Shown here: positions 12,379 through 23,681 of the stretch, piece after piece
Layout of the letters: each line of letters opens with the position of its first letter
Numbering within the stretch: the stretch's first letter is position 1
Assembly (NCBI GenBank): GCA_936432065.2
Contig: OW386287.2
Location: 185,131,729-185,195,728, forward strand
From: Rutpela maculata
Taxonomy: Eukaryota > Arthropoda > Insecta > Coleoptera > Cerambycidae
Direction: 5' to 3'
Length of the DNA stretch: 64,000 nucleotides
Notes under the pieces: model-generated
The model's input: only the letters and a program-made list of their open reading frames with translations
What the model was told of the DNA's origin: nothing
The model's database searches: none
Translations under genes and position numbers: made by a program

Positions 12379-13284
12379 AATACACTTTGAAAAATATTAA
12401 AATATTTTCCATTTTTATTCCTCCGCCAAAGACATTGACCATTGAGGTACGGTCATTGAATGTCCTGTTCTAAAGATTGAACATAAAATTTTAAAGATGC
12501 AATGCATTTAAAAGGCGAAATCGACGATCGCGACAAAGACGGCGTAACGCCGTTAAGCAAAAATTTGATAAAAATCAATGCACATGCACAAAGCCGGTTT
12601 CTCGCATAACACGAGTTTGGATTCGCCCAGCGACTCACAATTTGGTCGAGCGCGTTGAGTAGTCCATACAAAACGATGGTAGGAAAGCCAATAGCAGCAA
12701 ATAATCAAGTTATAGAGGAAAACGCCTTGTGCATAAAAAACCAAAAATTCAATTTGGCATAAAAGTCGCTCGGAGGTGGATCGTTGTAATTTTGCTAATA
12801 TTGAACAACTGCACAGAGGCAAGTAAGTTGTGGACTGATCGAACGCCATCAAACTTATGCAGTAATAAGTCCTCATGAATGTGTTTTAGTACATGAACGA
12901 GAACTTTAAAGCTAAGTAGTCTCTAACGAAACTAATTTTTTTTAGTAAAACCTTTTTAAGTTAAAATCAGTCAGCTGTAATTATGAAATTACATAGAGTC
13001 TAAGACTTCTCTAAAAGCTCGCATTTTGATTCTGAGAAGATTTGCATGAATCTTTTCTACCTAATCGATCGTTAGCGTAAGCGCTCTCGCTTGTATGGTC
13101 TGAAAGCCATTGCCTTAATTGGGGAAGGCGCGATTCTTAAAATAACAATTTTGCTATAACCCTTCTGTGTAAAACCATATCTGTTAAATAAACGGATTCT
13201 TTAAACTAATTGCATCTTAATTGATCTTGAGACTTGTTGCTAGTCTACCATCCCTGGAACTTTCGTATCGAAAACCGGATGTGT
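12379..13284. other. No confident gene
   Basis: A plus-strand frame near 12500-12670 (RRRNAVKQKFDKNQ, then RVWIRPATHNLVERVE) faintly recalls Harbinger-type proteins. It is too short to call. The minus-strand frames overlapping it look like shadows. Confidence 0.4.
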
Positions 13285-13922
13285 CGAGTTAACTCACATT
13301 AACACCTGACCTTCTTACAGAGGTTTGATAGGGATTTTTTTATGCGTTTTCCTCAGAAATCCTAAGGTGTAGAGTCCGTTATTAGCAGATAAAAACGTGA
13401 CCCCCACGTCAAAAATTAATCCCGTAAAAGAGAAATTCTTCGATTGGGATTTTTTTTATGCGAAAATTTAAATATTCAAAAGATACCAAAACCCCAAAAC
13501 AGGGAAATCACGTCCAGAGAGAGCGCCGTTAAGGATCTGAGGTAGTGCAGCCTAGATCCATTACTCGGCTACCGAAATGCATCTTATCTCGAATCCGTCT
13601 GGGAGTAGAATAACGCGGCTGGCGCCCCTAATCAAATAAATCGGTGACGCGTTAATTGACGCCCGGTAGTGTGTTCTTCTACACTAACATCTACTGGAAC
13701 ATTGTTGAAAGATTTATAAAGATCCAGAATCAACACCCAGGAGTATAAATAGAGAGTGAGTGGCCGCACAGGGCACAGTTCAGTTCAGTTACTGAGAACA
13801 GATCAAGAAGTAAACAAAGTGATGAAGTGATTGAAATATTGTACTTTGTGTTATATTAGTGAAGTAGTATTTATTGTAATTAGTACGTAAATCAATAAAT
13901 TACTACTTTGGTGTTATAATTT
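13285..13922 (+). mobile_element. Probable solo LTR, Gypsy-type
   Basis: The segment starts near AGTTAACTCAC and ends near GGTGTTATAATT. It has U3-R-U5 order: a GC-rich upstream part, TATAAATA at 13744, overlapping TCAGTT initiators at 13780-13790, and AATAAATTA near 13893. AGTTAA...AATT termini occur in insect Gypsy-type LTRs. I found no second LTR, PBS or gag-pol nearby, so it is probably solo. Boundaries and target duplication are uncertain. Confidence 0.5.
13744..13792 (+). promoter_or_regulatory. TATA box plus arthropod initiator
   Basis: TATAAATA at 13744-13751 is followed about 30-40 bp later by CAGTTCAGTTCAGTTACTG, which contains repeated TCAGTT, the arthropod initiator pattern. This pair would drive transcription from the LTR. 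Confidence 0.65.
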
Positions 13923-14619
13923 TCGGATCCACGATACAGGGTGTTTACGAATACGCAATAATATAGTTAAAACCAAAACCGTTTATTATTTCACCATTTA
14001 TAGTATAACAAGCGTTTCTGCTATATGACAGAGACAAAAAATACTACAAATAAAAGTCGGTATTTAAAAATAACAGTGGAACATTTTAATAACGGAACAT
14101 ATATAAATTGCAATTAATTTGGCAAATTAAATCAGTGATCATCACAGGTTAAAAATGAACCGTTACAATAGATAATATTACCAAATTTTATTAAGTATTT
14201 CTTGCCTAATTGATAAAATTCGTCTGTTGGCGCTTTTATAAACAACATATATCTCTTTCGGTTCCTATAAATAATTCTGCAAAATGTTGCTACAGTACAG
14301 AGGTAATAAATTCGACAATTCTATGAAAATAAAATAATCAGAAAACAAATAAATAATATCCTCGTACATTTTATTTTTCAATAGATTAATGGTAAACGGT
14401 AAACATCGCCCGTCGGCCGTCAGCAGATAAAATTAGTTTTAAACTATCGAAGTGCCCCCTCGCACTTTGGCGTTCCTAAGCAATGGCCTAGTTTGCCTAT
14501 TGGATAATTCGGCTCTGGGAACAGGTACAGTAGTACTATCATTTGGAGAAAAAAAAAACAAAATCATGTATTCAAAGTATACTACTAAGGCTGCAGGAAA
14601 ACGTATCTAGCCGTCATCC
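13923..14619. other. No gene; solitary element end
   Basis: TACAGGGTGTTTACGAATAC at 13936 looks like one terminus of an ACAGGGTG-type element with no visible partner. The rest is AT-rich and unrecognised. Confidence 0.4.
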
Positions 14620-15045
14620 TGCTCAATTTTAATCATACCGTACCCAGGCCCCCCACGCCAAATCATGGGCCCAGGTACCAAATTTACTGCCGGGCCCCCG
14701 CACCTAATAATTGATGAGCGGGAAACATTTTTGATCAAAATCTCTGACGGGCCCCCGCACTTAATAATTGATGAGCGGGGGGAGAAATTTTTTGCCAAAA
14801 TCTCTGGCGGGGCACCACTATGGGTCCCTAAGAAGACAACGCCCTCCCGTGCTTAATAATTGATGAGCGAGGGGGAGAAATTTGAACAAAAAAAATTTGT
14901 AAAGATCTCTGGCGGGCCCCTCGGGATCCGCCCTTAATAATTGAGGGGGAAAAATTTAAAAAAAAATTTCAAGATCTCTGGCGGCCCCCGCTACGGGCCC
15001 TTCGGAAGCCCGGGCTCCCATACGGGGGGGCCTAACCATACCTAA
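14620..15045. repeat. GC-rich degenerate tandem repeat with hairpin in each unit
   Basis: At least four units carry CTTAATAATTGATGAGCG or a close variant, flanked by CCCCGC on one side and GCGGGG or GAGGGGG on the other, and followed by AAATCTCTGGCGGGCCCC. Each unit can fold through its GC arms around the AT-rich core. Spacing is about 60-90 bp. The GC content stands out sharply from the surroundings. Confidence 0.7.
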
Positions 15046-16217
15046 TAATGCTTTATATCCCTCAAAGGATTTGCAACATGTACAAAGAACAAAATATTTT
15101 TTAATGAGACAAATTAAGAAATTGATTTAGTGCGAATCCCGGAAATAACCCCCCCCCTCCCCCCTTCCACTCCTTACGACGGCCCTGACAGCAACTATTC
15201 ATAGAAAGTTGTTATGTTTAATAAAACCATCTAAGTACTATTCACTGAAAGTTTTTATAGGAATATGTCATATCCTTAACACAAAGTAGTTACATGTTAA
15301 TGTTTTTAATGTGTAGTTATTACCGTTTCCTGAAATAAAGCCGCTAATTTGCATCATTAGGCAAAAAAATCGTTTTTTCACAGTTTTAAGGTGATATTTT
15401 AACAATTCTTGCCTTTTTGTAATAGCTTTCTATTATATATATTGTAAGTATTACATTTTATACAGCATATCCGTTCTGTTATATATAATTTGATTATGTG
15501 TAATTAGGCGATTCTCAAAATAATGACCTAAAAAAGTGAAATGAGTTGGTGGTTAAAACAAAAACAAAATAAAAATATAGAATTATCCGGCCTACAAACT
15601 TCCTGACCAATAGTAAAGAGTCTAAGAACTTAATCGTGTTCTTAGCTTTTTAAATGTTTGTGTACTATTATTATAGTCACTTGACGAAGCCAATAAATAC
15701 GTATATATTATAGTATATTATAAGCAGACACATTAGTTTATTAATAATCATTGGTTATAATATTAATAGTCTAAGAGCCTATGATCATTTCCCTCGAGTC
15801 GTTTTGAAGTGGAGTTAACTTTTTTTTTATGAAGTCATGAAAGGTGGCGATAATGAAAGGCGCCGTCTGGTTCCCGAGCCGTAGAACGATGCACCAAAAA
15901 AAAAGCTCCCGGCAATTTTCCGCGATTTTCTTCCTGCAATTATATATTAGTGTTAATTGAGGCTCTTACTTTAACCTATGTTAAGACATAATCAGATAGT
16001 TGTTATTACGTATAAATAATCATCACACCGAAAATTAGCCAATTCAAAATTACGTAAGTTAACAATTTTTATTTTTAATAGGAGGAATGCATAGGTTTAG
16101 TAAAATATTTCGCCCCCAGGCGGTTACCGATCGGCTTTGGGTACACTATTCATTGTGTTCTGTGCTTTGTAGTTTTGATGTGTTGAAATAAGTTTGTTTA
16201 TTTGAAATCTACGGAAA
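15046..16217. other. No recognised feature
   Basis: AT-rich sequence with a C run near 15150. I identify no gene or element end. Confidence 0.5.
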
Positions 16218-16394
16218 ATGGATAGTTTAGGTGAACTGAAAGAAAAGCTTGGCATTTTTAAAGAAGTAGTAAACAAAGATGCACAGGAAATGAGGTTATG
16301 TTGCAGTACCCAAACGCGACTCTGGCGCCGCCTACATGCATTCGATCTGAAATGTTTTGAACACACTAGATGGGCTTTTTTTGTAGTTTGAGAG
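16218..16394 (+). CDS. Short ORF, possible first exon of an element gene
   Basis: An ATG in good context (GGAAAATGG) opens a frame starting MDSLGELKEKLGIFKEVVNK, with a charged amphipathic helix and a stop near 16392. The preceding sequence reads like a 5' leader. About 100 bp of the frame, from CTTGGCATTTTTAAAGAAG on, recurs at 16498-16597, so it lies in a duplicated or transposed unit. I do not recognise the product. Translation is unproven. Confidence 0.25.
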
Positions 16395-16597
16395 CAACTA
16401 TCCACTTTCTTCTAAAACTGCTGCATACTGAAAACTAGTAAAACTTTAAATTTTTATTTTTTCTATAATAGGAAATGCATTGAGGCACACAACAATTGCT
16501 TGGCATTTTTAAAGAAGTAGTAAACAAAAATGCACAGAAAATGAGGTTATGTTGCAGTACCCAAACGTGACTCTGACGCCGCCTACATGCATTCGGT
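16247..16597. repeat. Pair of ~100-bp direct repeats
   Basis: 16247-16346 and 16498-16597 match with about five substitutions, offset 251 bp. Both end at CGCCGCCTACATGCATTCG. This could be a local tandem duplication or two ends of an unrecognised element. Confidence 0.8.
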
Positions 16598-16694
16598 CTA
16601 TTTTGGGAGTACTCCCCTGCCCAGTTGTTCTACCGCCCGGCAACCAGATGGCGCTTTTCGTGATCGCCACTTAAGATGATTTGATAAAAATCGA

Positions 16695-16734
16695 TAGCTA
16701 CGGAAGCGGCTGGAACCTCCCCACCCAGTGGATC
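16695..16734. repeat. Second copy of the 9854-9893 repeat
   Basis: GGAAGCGGCTGGAACCTCCC recurs with the same flanking blocks as at 9854-9893. Confidence 0.55.
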
Positions 16735-18392
16735 TTTGAAGCCGAAAAGAGCACTAAAAAATATGAACGATATCATTTAATTCATTCATTGCTGATACAG
16801 ATTATCCTTCAGTACTAATTGTGACTGTGTTACTAGTCTAGACAACATTTGTTGACTACCTAGTCTTTCCTTTCAATTGTTTAGCAGTATACGGTGGCTA
16901 TGGTCGAAGGGTTAACTGTTATCAATTTTATGAAAAATACTACATAAATTAAACAATGAAGGACTGAAGTACTATGAACTAGTTGAAATGTGTAAAAAGG
17001 TGTACACAATTTCTTCCAGTGTTGACCCTTTGCCTATGATATACCTATAGATTGAACTATACAAACCATTGTACCTAATTTGTGCAAGAACTTTTCTTAT
17101 GTCTTATTAATGTTATAGAATATATCTAACATGTACTTTATTTTTTTATGTGGGTTAATTGGTAACTATCTCTTATATTTTACACTTTTTACGGTTTTTG
17201 CAGTGGTGCCTCGAAAAGAAAGACTCACTTATGATATTTTGTCGTATTTATCGGCCAATTTGGGTTTTAGTGCTGTACATGAAAATTATTAGAAATTCCG
17301 GAGGGCTCCTAGGCTAACTTTTTTCGTATACCCTAAGGCACCATCATACAAAATTTGGTGCTTTTATCTGCCAGGTATCGGTGATTTCAAAAAGCCACCT
17401 CACTAAATCAGAAACCACAATAAACCAGATGGTCGAAGTAGAAGTTCTGATTATAAGCCCACTCACATACCAGCTCAACCTGCACTTACCTGTCATCCAA
17501 ATTTGTTCCAGCTTGTCTAATAAGTAATACCGTACAGGAAATAAGTGATAGCTATACTTGACAATATATATTTTAGTTCAATTCTTTCGTTCTTTCTATC
17601 ATTACAATAGAGTTATTTGTCCTTCACAAAGAGGTATAATACGACAATATGTATCAGTAGGCAAACACAATGTATTATATTTCGTGAGGAAGTAGATAGA
17701 AGCGACGTCACTTCGCCTAATGGATATAAATGTAAAGTTGATTACTCATTACCTTTCAATATGTTGTTATCGATTTTTAATTATTAGGTCACTGAAACTG
17801 ATATTGAGTTATTCTCCTTGATAAACATATTGTTTGGGGAAGGATATCTCAAACCTCCATGTAGGCCCTGGTTCTTTGTGCAAACGTATAATTTTACAAA
17901 TACGTTTTGATTTGTGAATAGAGGAATATTCAGAAACAACATGCGCATTAATATAGTGTTTAAAATAAATGGATTAAGAAATAGGCTAAATTTCCTCTTA
18001 GGTAAATGTGAATAACTCCCTTGGGATTAATCTTCAGTTATTAAAAAAATATATTTTCCTTCATCTGTATTTTATCGATTATAATTTCTTTAGTGTAACC
18101 ATGGTGTTTCGTCCGTTAAAAGTATATTACATAGCGCAGACTACGTGCCAAATATTATTTTTCTCTGTTGTTATTTAAATAATTTTAGAGTAGCCTCCTT
18201 GTATATTTTTCACTAAAAATACAATAGATGTATTGCTTGGCAATTGTTTCAACATTTTTATTATTTTTTTTATGGTGTCCACTTTGTGAATTTCTCTCTA
18301 TAATTAATATATCAAGTAGGTAATAAACTTTGATGATAACGTTAGCTACCTGCCAAATATAAATTTTCTGTCAAATAATTTTTATTTTTTAG
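16735..18392. other. No recognised feature
   Basis: I recognise no gene, RNA or repeat end in this AT-rich stretch. Confidence 0.5.
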
Positions 18393-18530
18393 ATTTAGCT
18401 CCAATAGACAGACGAGATAAAAATAAGTTAATTTCTGTAATCTACATAACACATAGCCTGAAATCTGGAAGAGTGATATTTTTCACGATTGCAATTCTTC
18501 CCCCTGGTAAGCGAGGAAAGCAATAAATAA
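18393..18530 (+). repeat. Hairpin-ended repeat, family B, copy 2
   Basis: It has the order AGACAGACGAG, TAATCTACATAA, TTTTTCACGATT and a degraded hairpin CTTCCCCCTGGTAAGCGAGG. It is aligned with the copies at 36-196 and 48940-49130. Confidence 0.5.
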
Positions 18531-18836
18531 GTATAAATGAAAAGATAATTCTTATTTGATTTATAAAATTTCACAACACCACATCAGCCTTATTAAATGC
18601 CACGGACAATATAAGCCCGCCGTCATAAAAAAATTACGGCGTTGGTGTTATTGGATTTTTGTAAAGCCTTTGATGCAGTTGGCCACAGCCTCTTGTGCGC
18701 GAAATTAAAATATATAGGATTTGATCGAATTTATTTAAATTGATCGAAGTCAAGAGGTTATTGTGCATAATAGTGCATCAAAAAATATAAATACTACTTC
18801 AATGGTGTCACAAGGATCCATCTTTGATCCCTCGTA

Positions 18837-19367
18837 CAGGGTGTCTCATAATGGATTTTAGTTTCTAAATCAATAAAACTCGGTTGTAGAACCTGTTAGA
18901 GAAAGTTATATTACAAAAATGGAATAACAAGATATCCGGATTTTAGTGTTTAAACAAAATGTCGTCCAAATGTTGGCCATCTCATTCGTAGCACTCCTGC
19001 AATCTGGATCGCAAACTGTGAAAGGCTCGTTCACATATAGCCACAAGAATGTTGGCAATAGCGGCGCGAATGTTTTGATTTAGTTCTTTGACGTTAGCTG
19101 GAGGAACAAAGTATGCCATGCTCTTTACACAGAAAAAAATCTAAAGGAGTAAGGTCTGGAGATCGTGGAGGGAAAAGGATATCGCTGTTCTTTGAAATGC
19201 TTTAAAATATGCCTCTAGCATAAACGCACGTTGCGCACCGGACCATTGCTCCATGGTTACTGGAATCCGCAGCTACCTGCTATGTCTGACGTACTCTGTT
19301 CACGGAATCTCGTACATGGTCAGCATGAGGTCAGTTTGAAAACTAAAATCCATTATGAGACACCCCG
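18837..19367. mobile_element. Deleted mariner/Tc1-like transposon, 531 bp
   Basis: The termini CAGGGTGTCTCATAATGGAT and its inverse match over about 30 bp with about one change. TA flanks both sides (18835-18836, 19368-19369). It carries only the C-terminal end of a transposase on the minus strand. Confidence 0.9.
18950..19186 (-). pseudogene. IS630/Tc1/mariner transposase C-terminal fragment
   Basis: The minus strand reads FPPRSPDLTPLDFFL, then after a frameshift VKELNQNIRAAIANI and SRLQECYE, and then GQHLDDILF. SPDLTPLDFFLWG holds the last catalytic Asp region of mariner-type DDD transposases, and the helical tail up to G.HL..I is the usual C-terminus. The catalytic core upstream is deleted, a frameshift lies after DFFL, and an in-frame stop follows CYE. 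It is non-functional and served the surrounding TIR element. Confidence 0.85.
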
Positions 19368-19841
19368 TACTTTCTTATCTACGTTTCGGTTCTTTATACT
19401 AAATTAAAAACATTTCAATTATACATTAACGACACACAAGTTTATCACAATTTCTTTCCCAGTAAAGCACACCTGTCTAATGAAACTATTAGCGTTTTCC
19501 AGTGACTGGACTTTATGAAACTGAGTGAAACTTTTGTATTCCAGTGAGAAATTAAAACGCACTTTGGCAGTTTCTTATGTTCCACTGGCAAAATTATTTT
19601 CGTGCAATATGTACTGAGTACAGATTTTTGACATGAGCTCTGGCAGCTTGTGCGATCGTGGAGTGCAATATTAATCTAGTAAATAAGCCGGAAAAAAGTG
19701 GAAAATGTGGAAGAGTGGTGGAACAGCAATGATTTGAAAAATTCCTTTCTTCACGTGTTTCCTAGACCCCCAGGAACATTCATCATTACCTCCGAAAATG
19801 AGAGAAAGTCAGGGGGGTTTGAAGTGCCCCAAAAAGTAGCT

Positions 19842-21006
19842 GGGTTATTCTCACAATAGGAGCAATTTCTTGTCCCTAAGTTGCAATTCCAAACCACGTG
19901 GCTTTAATTCGTTTTTTTATTTGTGTGTGTTTAGAGGGATTTTGGTACTATTCATTCATACATAATAGAATGATGAAAGAATTTTTATAAATTTTTCTCC
20001 TTTTTTATGTAAAATGTCATTAGCGTGGATGTCCCCCAACAGGTTTCCACCTAATGCATGACACTATTTTGCAACTTACGATCGATTTGGATAATCCAGT
20101 AATGGTCAATTGTAGAAACACTTATTGTGACATTAAGATCCAGATTTATATTAAAATATTTAAACCAAACTAAAAAAAAAATCATCAATTTTGTCCCTGG
20201 ATTTAAAATTAGTAGCGTGGACTAAAATAAAATATTCAAAAATTCCCGCCTACCTGAAATTTAGCAGTTGGTAGTATTGGCATTGGATAGTCTAAATAAG
20301 CTATTTTCAAGAAGTTATTAATTTTAGCGTAGCCAGTTAATATGTAAAGTTTGAAGTGCAAATATATTAGGCGATTTGTGCGCGTATGTCTATTCAGCGT
20401 CTTTAGCGTGTTAGTGAGAATTTTTTCTTTATAAAATTTATAAAAAATAATATTGAACTTTTTTGATAACCTGTACTGAGTACATAAGCTATGCATAGTT
20501 TCATTTATCCACATAAATCCATTTAATAATGTCAAAACAAAATTTGAAGGTTATTTCGTCATTAGCGTGGACATTTTTTATCGTCAGTAGCATGGATTCT
20601 TGTCAGTGTCCACGCCAATGTCGACGTCCAGCCAATAATATTTTCCAATATTTATTTTAAAAGTTTACATTTTTTATATGCCCAAGCAAGTGCCAAATTC
20701 TGAGAAGCTGACAAAATGTGTTTACTGTATTGAAATGATATGTTGTCTACTTTTGTATTAGTACTTAAATATGTTTTTACTATAAATATAAACACTTAAA
20801 ACAATATATCTGTCAGTTAATCAGTAGCGTGTCATTTTGGTCATTGGCGTGGATATGAATTTTTGAAAAAACTAATAATAAAATGTTGAGCTCTACAAAT
20901 CATCACATCCTACTCTATGGCCTATAAGTTAACAAATATTCTTTTTTCAAAATTTTTCAAAACCTTTTTTTTCTTTTAAATTTTGATCCTATTTTAAGAA
21001 TAACCC
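19842..21006. mobile_element. 1165-bp DNA transposon with GGGTTATTCT ends
   Basis: GGGTTATTCTCACAATAGGA at the left pairs with TCCTATTTTAAGAATAACCC at the right. AGCT is directly repeated at 19838-19841 and 21007-21010. Excision would rejoin the matching arm of the host foldback. The motif TTAGCGTGGAC or close variants recurs at least six times near both ends and inside, on both strands, like subterminal transposase-binding sites. There is no transposase frame, and the superfamily is unknown. Confidence 0.8.
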
Positions 21007-21244
21007 AGCTGTCATAAAAAAAATTATAAAATTAATATTTCGCCTCGGAAATGGGCTCTAGGAGGTTTTTTGTGTCGCTGGTTCAAATTGAGGAATTCCA
21101 TATTTCAGTATAGAATTCGTGCTGTTTTTTGATGAAAATACCACTTTCTCGGGATGGAATTTAAATATGGTCGCTGATCACGGTTCCGAGGTCCAAATTG
21201 AGCAATTCCATATTCCAGACTGGAATACGTGCCATGGAAAATTC

Positions 21245-21376
21245 CATTCGAGGCACATAATGGAACATTTCAACCCGCTTTTCTTGCAGCTACGCGCGGC
21301 GCGGTAGCCTTTTTTACACCTGGCGGAGAAAATTTTTAGAAGCTTTGGTAGAGCAGGAGTTCTCAATGAGTGTTGC
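21245..21376 (-). pseudogene. Cys-rich tail fragment of the PIN-like multicopy family
   Basis: The minus strand reads PALPKLLKIFSARCKKGYRA, then SCKKSGLKCSIMC. I recall the C-termini of a multicopy metazoan protein family with a LL..I.C.CK.GC...RCSCKK.GL.C...C pattern; this matches apart from lost cysteines. It lies in the paired region of the 4.2-kb foldback, so the foldback probably captured it. The rest of the gene is absent. Confidence 0.45.
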
Positions 21377-21691
21377 GCAGCAGCAGCAGCTTCAGCCAAA
21401 GAGGCAATGTTGTGTTTACTGCTGTACGCGGTCTTGATGAAACACTGATGTCTAAAACCGTTTTCATCCTTGCAACCATACAAACGAAGAAAAAATGATT
21501 GCCAGCTTTTGTGATAGCTGGTAGATCTGAGTCCGGAACAGCTGAGCGAGGGAATGCAAATCTGGGTTTTGGACGAGGATTTTGATCAATTGAAACAATT
21601 TAATGTCACATGAATCATGTTTAAGATATTAAGAGAAAACAGTTCTCGTGCGAAACAAATCGTTTTTTAAAGCAATTAAACTAATAAACAA

Positions 21692-21930
21692 GCTACCGGC
21701 GCGGTAACTCAATCGGTTAAGGCGTATTGAGTGGCGAATATGCTGATCGACTGCCTACAGCGCTCTGGGTTCGACCCCCAGCCCCGGTATTGACAACACC
21801 GGTGGGTGTGGATGTATGTCTGCGTTTTTCCAAATGTGTAACCCCCTTCCGCACAGCCTTGGCTTTGGATTTGGGTTGTCTACTATCTGTGGTGTGTTTT
21901 ATGTTTTTATGTTTTATATAAAGTGAGGAT
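21692..21930 (+). mobile_element. tRNA-derived SINE
   Basis: The tRNA-like head has a box A (TAACTCAATCGG at 21705-21716) and a perfect box B (GGTTCGACCCC at 21778-21788) about 70 bp apart, with closing arms near CCGGCG and GCCCCGG. A non-tRNA body ending near a T-rich TTTTATGTTTTATATAAAG tail follows. It is not a tRNA gene: the anticodon region is too long and the T arm runs into SINE body. RNA polymerase III would transcribe it from the internal promoter. Confidence 0.75.
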
Positions 21931-22981
21931 AAAATGCCTAAAAAACTTCGATCGCGATCAACATGTTGCCATCAATTCTCGAGCAGCATACGGTTGGGGG
22001 GAGAAGGGAAGTGCCTCTTGACAACAGTATGCTAGCTCGAGGGGCGTGGCAGGGGAGAGGGTACCCAAGAAGAGACGAGACTGTGGAGTTGCCGTGATAC
22101 CTAAATGCACGCGCGGCGCATATTTCGGGATCCACTTGCTCCCCTCCCGTTCGTCGTATGTCAAAATGTCATGATTTTTTTTGTTGTAATTTTTGTTTAC
22201 TGTTTGGTATTCGGTATTTTTTCTCTAAAACGAACAAAAAAAAAACGGTAGAAAAAGTCAAAAACCAATTTTTTGGGTTCTGTTCTCTAAATTTGAGGGG
22301 GTTGCGGAGGAAATTTTTGGTGGGAAGTTAAAAATTTGGATTCAGCGAGCCAAAAAACATATTCCAGAACTATTTTCAGAACTACCATGAATTTTTCTAG
22401 GTAAAATTATCTAATGCCTGGAGTATTACCTCACTTGAAAGAAGAAAAAATTTGCATGCATTCCTGCAGTGTTTATAAAATTGCCATGTATATTAATTTG
22501 AAATGCTCGTAATATTCATACATAACTTTTTTCTTCAAAGTGAAATTCGACACGAAAAATGGCACGAATTTTAGGACAGAATATTAAATTCTTGAATTTG
22601 GACCTCAAAATCAAGATCAGCGACCCAAAAACCCCCTAGAGCACACTTTCGCAGCACAATATTCATTTTAAATTTCCGCCCGAAAAAGTGGAATTTTCAT
22701 CAAAAAATGGCATGAATTTCATACTGGAATATGGAATTCTTCCTAGAGCTCATTTCCCAGGCGAAATATTAATTTTATATTTTTTTTATGACAGCTACTT
22801 TTTGGGGCACTTCAAACCCCCCTAACTTTCTCATTTTCGGAGGTAATGTAGGGTCAATGCTGATGAATGTTCCTGGGGCTCTAGGGAACACGTGAAAAAA
22901 GGAATTTTTCAAATCGGTGCTGTTCCACCACTTTTCCACATTTTCCGGCTTATTTATTGGAATAAGAGAATTAACTATAAT

Positions 22982-23460
22982 CGATGAAATTTTGAAGAGT
23001 TCCTCGAATAGTAGTGAGGATGAGATTATAGTAACCAGAATAATGGAAGAAAAGGTACCAAAAATTCAGAATTTTATCGATATAATGTGGTACATAACTT
23101 ACGTTCCAATGACTTCCTATTGTAAAATTTGTGGAGTTCGTGTCGTCATTGGCATGCGCAGGATGTGAACTCAATGTTGTCCACTGGAAAACCTTGATTT
23201 AACTAGAATTTTCGATGAATTTTTGAGAAGTTCCTCAAATAGTAGTGAGGAAGAGATTATAGCAATCAGAACAGTGGAAGAAAAGGTTAGTGTCCTAAAA
23301 ATTCAGAATTTAATCGGTAATGTGTGGTACATAACTTACGTTCCAGTGAGCCAGTGGCATTGCCATTAGTGACATTAGTGTAAAATTCGTGGAGTGCATG
23401 ACGTCATTTGCATGCGCATGACGTGCACTCAGTACTGTTAATTGGAAAACGTTATCATAA
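22982..23460. repeat. Diverged ~231-bp tandem duplication in the foldback right arm
   Basis: CGATGAAATTTTGAAGAGTT at 22982 recurs, with changes, at 23213. Later blocks (ATAGTAGTGAGGA, AATTCAGAATTT, GTGGTACATAACTTACGTTC) keep the same offset. The left arm lacks these units. Confidence 0.75.
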
Positions 23461-23681
23461 CTTCCAAAAAATTCATCGATTATAGCCAGTTCTCTTATTC
23501 TTTCTAGCAGTATATTGCACTCCACGATTGCACGAGCTCGTGTCAAAAATTCGCTCTCAGTGTATACTACATAAAATGATATTTCCAGTGGATCATAAGA
23601 AACTACCAAAGTGAATTTTAATTACTTACTGGAATATAAAAGTTGCACTCAGTTTCACAAAGTGCAGTCACTGGAAGACGC

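Larger units (their letters stand above)
18556..19488 (+). pseudogene. Reverse transcriptase fragment (non-LTR), interrupted
   Basis: Before the insertion at 18837 the frames read FHNTTSALLNATD, then ALVLLDFCKAFDAVGHSLL and VSQGSIFDPS. After it, from 19370, they read YFLIYV and LYINDTQVY. These match RT motifs of Jockey/CR1-type non-LTR elements: the HSTTTALL region, the LDFSKAFD catalytic motif, G(V/P)xQGSxLGP and the YADD box. YADD has decayed to YIND and at least one frameshift is present, so it cannot encode active RT. The mariner-like element splits it at a TA; removing the element and one TA makes the downstream frame continue directly. The fragment ends at the foldback at 19492. Confidence 0.85.
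19492..23681. mobile_element. 4.2-kb foldback element
   Basis: TA-flanked ends GCGTTTTCCAGTGACTG (left) and CAGTCACTGGAAGACGC (right) are followed by long matching arms. 19492-19841 plus 21011-21260 pairs with 22530-22960 plus 23490-23681. The left arm is split by another transposon at 19842. The right arm carries an extra ~530 bp of duplicated sequence (22960-23490). The centre (21265-22530) holds a SINE. No autonomous transposase is present. Confidence 0.8.

Noticed and set aside
12553..12876. 107-codon minus-strand frame
   Set aside because: No recognisable domain, and it overlaps another frame of similar quality on the same strand.
13620..13634. TGGCGCCC as a retroviral-type primer binding site
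   Set aside because: It lies upstream of the TATA box inside the putative LTR rather than just after an LTR end.
16124..16405. Minus-strand frame containing HLVCSKHFRS, like the second half of a THAP finger
   Set aside because: The rest of the domain (Cys pair, WI..I+R, AVPTY-like end) is absent and the frame is antisense to the duplicated block; probably chance.
21692..21795. tRNA gene
   Set aside because: Boxes A and B fit, but the anticodon stem cannot be drawn cleanly and SINE body follows directly.
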